From the NCBI GenBank assembly GCA_038363925.1, contig JAQQWL010000008.1, positions 2,232,001 to 2,296,000 of the forward strand: 64,000 bases of DNA. Reading direction: 5' to 3'. Both the position numbers and the translations under genes were made by a program. Shown here in pieces: positions 57,801 to 64,000 of this stretch. Origin of the DNA: Apiospora phragmitis (lineage: Eukaryota > Ascomycota > Sordariomycetes > Amphisphaeriales > Apiosporaceae). The notes below the pieces were generated by a model. The model made no database searches. It saw only the letters and a list, made by a program, of their open reading frames with translations, and was not told the DNA's origin. The stretch's first letter is position 1. Every line of letters begins with the position of its first letter.

Positions 57801-60800
57801 CTTAACTAAAAGCACGAACAAGCTTTAAAAGAGTACATTACAGAAAATTTCGAAAAAGGAGTTATATAACTATCCACGTCGCTAACAAGCTTCCCTATCC
57901 TCTTTATCCCGAAAAAGAGCAAGGACGGGAAACCTAAATAATATATATATATCGATTATTAAAAACTTAACGAAATTATTATTAAAAACCGATACCCCTT
58001 ACTTTTAATTAATAGCTTATAAAATAAATTATTAAACGTTAAAATCTTTATAATACTCGACCTCCCTAACGTATATAACTTAATCCGGATTAAAAAAGGA
58101 AAGGAATAAAAAACCGCGTTTTAAACTAAATATAAATATTTCGAATACTAAACCATATTATTTAATTTAATTAACGTACCAGCTAGCTTTTAATCTATAG
58201 TTAATTATATCTTACGAGAATATTTTAATAAGTTCGTTATAATATATGTTAATAATATCCTTATTTATTCTAAAAATAATAAATAATACCGAAAATATAT
58301 AAAACTAATACTCCGGAAGTGATAAAATATTAACCTATTAATTAATTTAGAAAAAAGCGAGTTTTATTAATAATTCGTTACATTTATAAAATATATAATA
58401 TCCCTTAAAAAATCTAAATAAAACCTTTTAAAGTCTTAATAATTAAAAAATAACCTACGCCTATAAGCGCTATAAAAATTAAATCCTTCTTAAAACTAGT
58501 TAATTATTACTAGATATTTATCCCTAAATTTAATAAGTTAATAATACTTCTAATAAACTTAATAAAAAAAATAAGCTATTTTAATAAATAAAGAAAAAAA
58601 AACTAAGCCTTTTATAATAATAAAGAGCGAATCCTTAATAAATTAATACTCCGCGTAGCGGACTTTTTAAAACCTTTTAAAATCGAAACCGATATATCGA
58701 ATTATGCGATCGGAGGATAACTAAATTAACGGGATAATAATAAAAAGTCGTACCTTATCGTATTCTTTTCGAAAAAAATTAATAAACTAGAGTTTAATTA
58801 TTAAATCTATAATAAAAAATTAATAACTATTATTAAAACCTGCGAAAAATAGAGATATTATTTTAATAAAATAATAAAATTAATTAAAACTTATATTAAT
58901 TATAAAATCCTTGTAACGTTTATTATTATTAAAGAATTAAATAAATAATAAGTATAATAATTTAAATTCCTTTCGGAATTTAACCTTATTATTATCTACC
59001 GGAAAAGTAGCGAGAACGGTCGCGCCGACGCATTAAGCCGACGACCAAACCATTAAGAGGAGGTCCCGCCTAAAATACGAACTATCTTTATATATAATTA
59101 AAATAGTAACCTTACGCTATTAAAATAACTAAACGTTACGAGCCACGTCTAATATAGCGACGAATAGGTTACTAAGTTCCGGCAATTTAGTCAAGGCCCC
59201 GATTCTATTAATTACCTCGGGGATCGTTTCGAAAACCGCGATAGCCTCACCTTCTATCGAAATAAGATCCATATCCCTAAGCGGTATCGTAAAGACTTTA
59301 TTAAAGAATTCTATAAGCACCCTATATACGGGTATTAAGGAGTATTTAAAACCTAAAAGCGAATTACTAAATAATTTAATTACGAAAACCTTAAACTAAC
59401 TATAACTAAGGTTATTAATAAGTACGATTTATATAATAAAGTTAAGTTTATAAAATATTAACCGTATAGAGAGTTATAATTAATTCTACCGCTAAATAGG
59501 GCGTAAAAAACGATCGCGCTCGATTTTATAATTAAACTACTCCTATTAAAAACGATTATTTCCAACGGGGATAAATTATTTATAATAAAATTCTAGAAAT
59601 TATTTATAGCATAACTCGATATTAAATATAAATTATCCATAGCTTATCACCCTCAAATAAATAAATAAATAAAAAGAATAAACTAAATATTAAAATAATA
59701 CTTATACTATTATATTAATTATAAATAAAATAATTAAGTATAATTATTACTTATAACTTAATTGATTTATAATAATATAAATAATAAAATTATACGTATA
59801 TTAGTATTTCGAATAAATTACGGGTATAATTTAGAAATTATTAAAAAACCCCTAAAAGGAAAGCTAGCACTAATCGTAACTATACAAGTCGAAAAACTAA
59901 AAGAACTCTAAATTACACTATAATAAAACCTTACCTTCCTTTAATAACGAATAAAAAAATACGCCAATTAAATAAAATTAAAAGAATTAACCTTTAAAAA
60001 AGGAAAAAAGGTTTATTTCTTATAACGAAATATTAAAATAAAGCGATTTAGTAATAAACTAGACTTTAAAAAGATCGGATTATTTAAAATTATAAAAGTT
60101 ATTTTAAAAACTAATTATTAATTATTATTATTTAAAACAATACGGATACACTTTATATTTTATATCTTATTACTTAAACTAGCGGCCGAAAGAACCTTAA
60201 TCGATACACGGCTAGAAATCGAAATAGATTAGCACGAGTACGAAATCGACGAAATTATCGACAAAAGAAAAAAAGGACGGAGCTTTCAATACTTCGTCTA
60301 ATAAAAAGGCTACCTATTAAAAAACAATACCTAAAAACCTAAAAAATACTTAGCGAACGCCGCGGAGGAACTCTAGAAGTTTAAAAAAAAGCTCCCCTTA
60401 TAAAAATTCACGGGCTAAGCTTTAAGAAATTTACTAGACTAAAAGACGACTAGTTAACGTCCCCGGAGATACCTAAAGAACGTAAATTATTTAAAACAAA
60501 ATTCTCTTAATTAATAATCGAAAAAAATACCATCCTCTTTATCTAGCTCCTAACCCCCCCGACGGAACGTTTCTAAACGCTTTTCCACCACGACCTTTTT
60601 TATATAATAAAAACGAGCTAAATAACCTAAAGCGGTAAACAACTACGTTTATAATAAAAATAAGGCCTCCTTTACGTCTAATTTTTCCGCTTCTAGTTTT
60701 TTCTATTAAGCGGCTAGCTTTATTAAAGCCGATATAATAAAAATACTATTATAAAAATAACTAACCCGAATACACTCCGAGTAACGAAACGACTTCTCGT

Positions 60801-61064
60801 TTATATAATAAGCTAGGTTTTAATAAAAATAATAAATATAAAATATATTAATTAAATTACCCGTAAATTTTACGTTAATAATAAGAGCTAAACGCGGAAT
60901 AATTTTTTTTAACCGAGATTTTTTAATACGACTATTTATAATAAATATATATTATAATAAAAAGTAATAACGAAAAAAACCTACTATAGCTTAACGTTAC
61001 GAATAATTAAGGTACTTATAAAATTAATACTTTAAAAATAAAATAATTAAAAAAAAGAAAATAA

Positions 61065-61724
61065 TATTACAACCCGACTTAACCATACGGCTAAAAGACC
61101 CTACTTACCGGCACGGGATACGATAACCCGGTCCGGCTACAATACTACAATTAGTAATTATACTACCGGCTATATTAACATATACGTAGCCACACTTTAA
61201 TAACGTATAATAAAATAAACAGCCCTAGCCTACGTAATAATAAAAAAAATAAAAATAGATATAATAATAAGGAATAATAAGTCACGTAACGAACCCCGGA
61301 GCAATAAAAGGCACGATATTTAAAATAAGCTAACTAAGGTTAGATCACCGTAATACAAGGGATAGATCACTGTAAGCTAATAACGAGATCATTATAAGCC
61401 TATAAGTAATCTAAAAAATTAATAAAAAAGGAATTAAATATATAACGGGAAATATTCCTTATATATTTTATATAAATATTTTTTATTTTAATAATTAATT
61501 TAAATATTAATTTAATTTATTAATAAAATAAATAACTTTAATAATTTTATTATAAATACTTTTAAATCTACGTACTTTAATTACCTTCGTTCTTATAAGC
61601 TATTGCTTATAATATCGATAAAAGCGGGCTTTTATCGCACGTTTAAATACTCTCTCGTATTACTAATATAAACCTTAATACATCTTACTAAGTTTCTTTT
61701 AAAACGTGGATAACGTTCGTTATA
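61065..61724 (+). repeat. Right LTR of the gypsy element
   Basis: 660 bp. Its first and last bases are RIP-altered (TATTA...GTTATA instead of TG...CA). It is followed by the TTATA duplication. Confidence 0.92.
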
Positions 61725-62973
61725 TTATATTTAATTATGAAATAATATATTCCGGATTATACGGAACGAGTCCTATTTTTCGAAAGCTTTCTTATATATT
61801 TAAAACGGTGAAAATCGCTTAGAACGCTTTTAAAAACACTAGTAAGAAGTCCTTTTTTAAGATATAAATAATATGCGCCCGTATAAAATATTTAATTTCT
61901 TTCTCGTACGCCTTTTTTAATATATAAAAATAATTAATATTAAGAGGTTAGAGCTTATACGACGAATAAGAAGGTATATAAAATATAATAATCGAGTTTT
62001 TTTTATAATAGAGCTTAAAAACTATCGATTAATAGCTTTTATAGCCGTTTAAAACTAAGAGGCGATAACGACCCTTCGTATAAAACTTAATATATTAATT
62101 AAAAGATTAAATCTAATCCTCGCTTTTTTTATTCGTAATTTAGTTATTTTTAATAATTATAATCATCTAGTCTTTTAATAATAAGCTATTTTTATACTAA
62201 GAAAAAAAGGTACGTTTTCTCGGTAAAAATAATATATAGAGGGATGGCGTAACCGTTTAATTTAACGTTTTAAATAATTATAACTTATTCCCGGTTCCTT
62301 TATTATATTACCTTAAGCTTTTCGTATTAATTAAAGGTAATTACGATTATTTTAAACGAGATTTAACTTATAAAAAACCCGGTTTCGTTAAAATTATATA
62401 TATCCTCTTTTTATATCTTATATTTATTAATTATATTTCGTACGAGAATAAACTACGCGCGATACGCGTTAAGATCTTTATAAAAGATTTTTTAATAATC
62501 GATTTTTCGATTAAAACGTATCCGGAGGTCTAGTTATTATCGTATAAAGTTAGAGGCTTAATTAACGCCGAGGCGTCTCGCGTTACGTAAATTAAATAAT
62601 TAATTCGCTATATCTTTTATATTATTTAGTCGAGGAAAAAACGATCGCGTATTTAAATTAATAATATATCGAATAATTAATTCCTTTTTAAAATTAAAAA
62701 GCTTTTAAAAGTTTATAAAGATTTTAGATCGTGATTAAATTCCGCGTCGTCGGCTATATAACGTCGACTTTAAAATATAATATATTATTATAACTTTTCG
62801 TATACTTAATTTCGAATTATTTTAAAAAGTTTAAAGCGTTAAACTAAACCTTTTTCTTTATTTTCTAGTTTTATACTTATTAAAAAAAAGAGTTAATATA
62901 AAGTTAATTATAAAAAAGTTAATTAAAAGTGTATAGTTCATTTATATATATAGCTTATTTATAAAGTATATTA

Positions 62974-63387
62974 TATAATAAGTAAAACTAGCTTATATAT
63001 TATTAATAATACTTATATTTTATTATAAAGTTTTATTAATATATATAATATAATTACTTTTAAGTAACATTAATAATTATAAAACGCTTTACGTATTAAT
63101 AAATTTTATATATAAAAAATGTTTATATTTAATTATTTTATTTATAATACGAGATTAAACTTAATTAAATACAGTGGTGCTAAGTTATTTAATAAAGGAG
63201 TATTATTATTTAAATGCGGCTCTATTCTAGACATAATAAGGGTATCATGTGACTCTCTTAATACTAAGTCTCGCATTATAGCCATTTGCTACGTAATGTG
63301 ATAAGATTTTACACAGGGTCGCCATCACCTCATCATCATTGGCTTAACTTTACAAAACATGGCCCCTGATATGAAAAATAATAGGCG
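62974..63387. other. AT-rich tail of the RIP block, then transition
   Basis: Up to about 63,170 the sequence is AT-rich with few CpA/TpG and may be the rest of the element interrupted at 53,511. After cagtggtgctaag (63172) the composition returns to normal. No gene recognised. Confidence 0.4.
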
Positions 63388-63676
63388 AGCATGCTGGGTG
63401 TTATGAGGATTCAGCATGCAAGCAAGGCTACCATGTCACTTCTACATACACTCAGAGGTAATGATGTGTGGTGGCAAGGATTTGCATGGTGAAAAGAACA
63501 GTGATGATGCATCTCTATGGTTGTACATATGGCTGATTGAAGTGGCCTCATGCACTTGGGAGAAGAATGTATTGAAGAGGTTCAAAAAGGACAAAGATTG
63601 GTTGGCATGCAGTAAAATCTGGAATAAAAGAAAAAAGCAAAAAAGAGCAAAAATAGGAGTAGGAATTAACTGCACC
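63388..63676. other. CpG-free segment with a 90-codon open frame
   Basis: No CpG occurs between 63388 and 63676 although GC is ordinary, while TpG and CpA are frequent: the opposite of the neighbouring RIP block. A plus-strand frame 63416-63688 (90 codons, Lys-rich C-terminal part KIWNKRKKQKRAK) and a minus-strand frame (63442-63675) are both open; I recognise neither. An 8-bp inverted repeat (gcatgctg / cagcatgc) at 63389-63396 and 63412-63419 lies at its left edge. Confidence 0.5.
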
Positions 63677-64000
63677 CGCTCGGCTTGAACTTGAGGACTC
63701 AGCTAATCATCCGATGTTGAACCAGGTCGGGCTGCCTTCGGAGTACGCTACCTTAGGACGTCCAATACGACAAAGGAACTACTGACGGCACAAACATGTG
63801 AGGATGAGGGGTACCGTGGGATTAAATCACTACACACATCCCCCCACCCCGGTGAAGTTAGCTATTAACTTTGGGGAAGTCTAGGGATCTTCCAACTGCA
63901 GCACACTGACCAGACAGGGGCGGGAACCCTGTGGCTTCATTTATCGAGAATGGAATGCGTTGTTAGGCATTATGTACCTAGCCTGTTTATTATAGGCTGC
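63677..64000. other. Window end, no gene seen
   Basis: Ordinary composition, short frames only. Confidence 0.4.

Larger units (their letters stand above)
54148..61724 (+). mobile_element. Ty3/gypsy chromovirus LTR retrotransposon, full-length, RIP-degraded, nested in pogo copy B
   Basis: 7577 bp bounded by 662- and 660-bp LTRs and a 5-bp TTATA duplication (54143-54147, 61725-61729). The domain order on the plus strand identifies gypsy/Metaviridae: decayed CCHC knuckle (55928-55975), protease ALLDSG (57244-57261), reverse transcriptase with FVIIYVNNILIYS (58233-58271, the YxDD site changed to YVNN), RNase H IETDIS-NYAIGG (58682-58717), RNase H end NGRADALSRR (about 59,010-59,045), integrase end AYHPQ (59642-59656) and a C-terminal chromodomain DEIIDKRKKGRSFQYFV (from 60248). 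A purine run precedes the right LTR (about 61045-61063). Very many TAA/TAG stops from CpA-to-TpA changes make it inactive. Base composition is extremely AT-rich apart from retained CpG. Confidence 0.95.
53511..62971 (-). mobile_element. Second pogo/Fot1-like transposon (copy B), split by a gypsy element
   Basis: The two parts, 53511-54147 and 61730-62971 (about 1.88 kb together), match the reverse complement of copy A (26072-27914) along their length: the left end atgtatcctataagcgaata equals the copy A terminal repeat after C-to-T changes, and 61732-61860 matches copy A 27180-27310. The right terminal repeat (about 62925-62971) is heavily diverged but aligns at equal length with copy A. Flanking TA dinucleotides are at 53509-53510 and 62972-62973. 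RIP is stronger than in copy A and includes the ends. The gypsy element entered between the two parts. Confidence 0.85.

Noticed and set aside
59129..59320. A 63-codon minus-strand ORF inside the gypsy element
   Set aside because: It is antisense to the decayed integrase region and open only by chance.
52252..63170. The AT-rich block as a centromere or mitochondrial insertion
   Set aside because: Defined transposons with LTRs, TIRs and target duplications explain almost all of it, and the CpA/TpG loss identifies RIP rather than mitochondrial origin.

Overview
ORGANISM. The window looks like nuclear DNA of a filamentous ascomycete (Pezizomycotina, probably Sordariomycetes; species not determined). 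The evidence is short GT-AG introns (44-111 nt) with CT(A/G)A(C/T) branch sites, GC-rich genes, fungal families (fungal-type 7TM rhodopsin-domain protein, HeLo-associated DUF7580-like protein, small 8-cysteine secreted proteins), and AT-rich blocks in which CpA and TpG are almost absent while CpG is common. That last pattern is repeat-induced point mutation (RIP). LAYOUT. 1-25 kb: scattered single-copy genes with long spacers: the C-terminal part of a GH18 chitinase, a secreted six-hairpin-type protein, a membrane-anchored GH3 beta-glucosidase, an MFS transporter, small unknown genes, a GH17 glucanase and a GNAT acetyltransferase. 25.3-28.4 kb: two small secreted 8-cysteine (effector-like) genes on either side of a complete, RIP-degraded pogo/Fot1 transposon. 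30-45 kb: an apparent sesquiterpenoid biosynthetic gene cluster: FAD oxidoreductase, a degraded FSP1/AMID-like oxidoreductase, P450-A, a 7TM rhodopsin-like protein, P450-B, an intact class I sesquiterpene synthase divergent from P450-B, and a zinc alcohol dehydrogenase. 46-52 kb: a LINE (Tad-like) remnant, an Hst2-type sirtuin, a decayed DUF7580 gene, and a gene cut off by a transposon end. 52.25-63.17 kb: an AT-rich RIP block with nested transposons: a Ty3/gypsy chromovirus (662/660-bp LTRs, TTATA target duplication) inside a second pogo copy, which itself lies in another AT-rich element. 63.39-63.68 kb: a CpG-free segment of different composition. HOW THE GENES MAY WORK TOGETHER. The terpene synthase would cyclise farnesyl diphosphate. 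The two P450s, the alcohol dehydrogenase and the FAD enzyme would oxidise the scaffold. The product cannot be read from sequence. CAUTION. Nine single-base frame breaks fall in six otherwise well conserved genes (chitinase, GH3, FAD oxidoreductase, P450-A, alcohol dehydrogenase, sirtuin), mostly at short homopolymers. This suggests residual assembly indels rather than six pseudogenes. The FSP1-like, DUF7580 and truncated genes carry further damage and look truly broken. I recognised no tRNA, rRNA or CRISPR.
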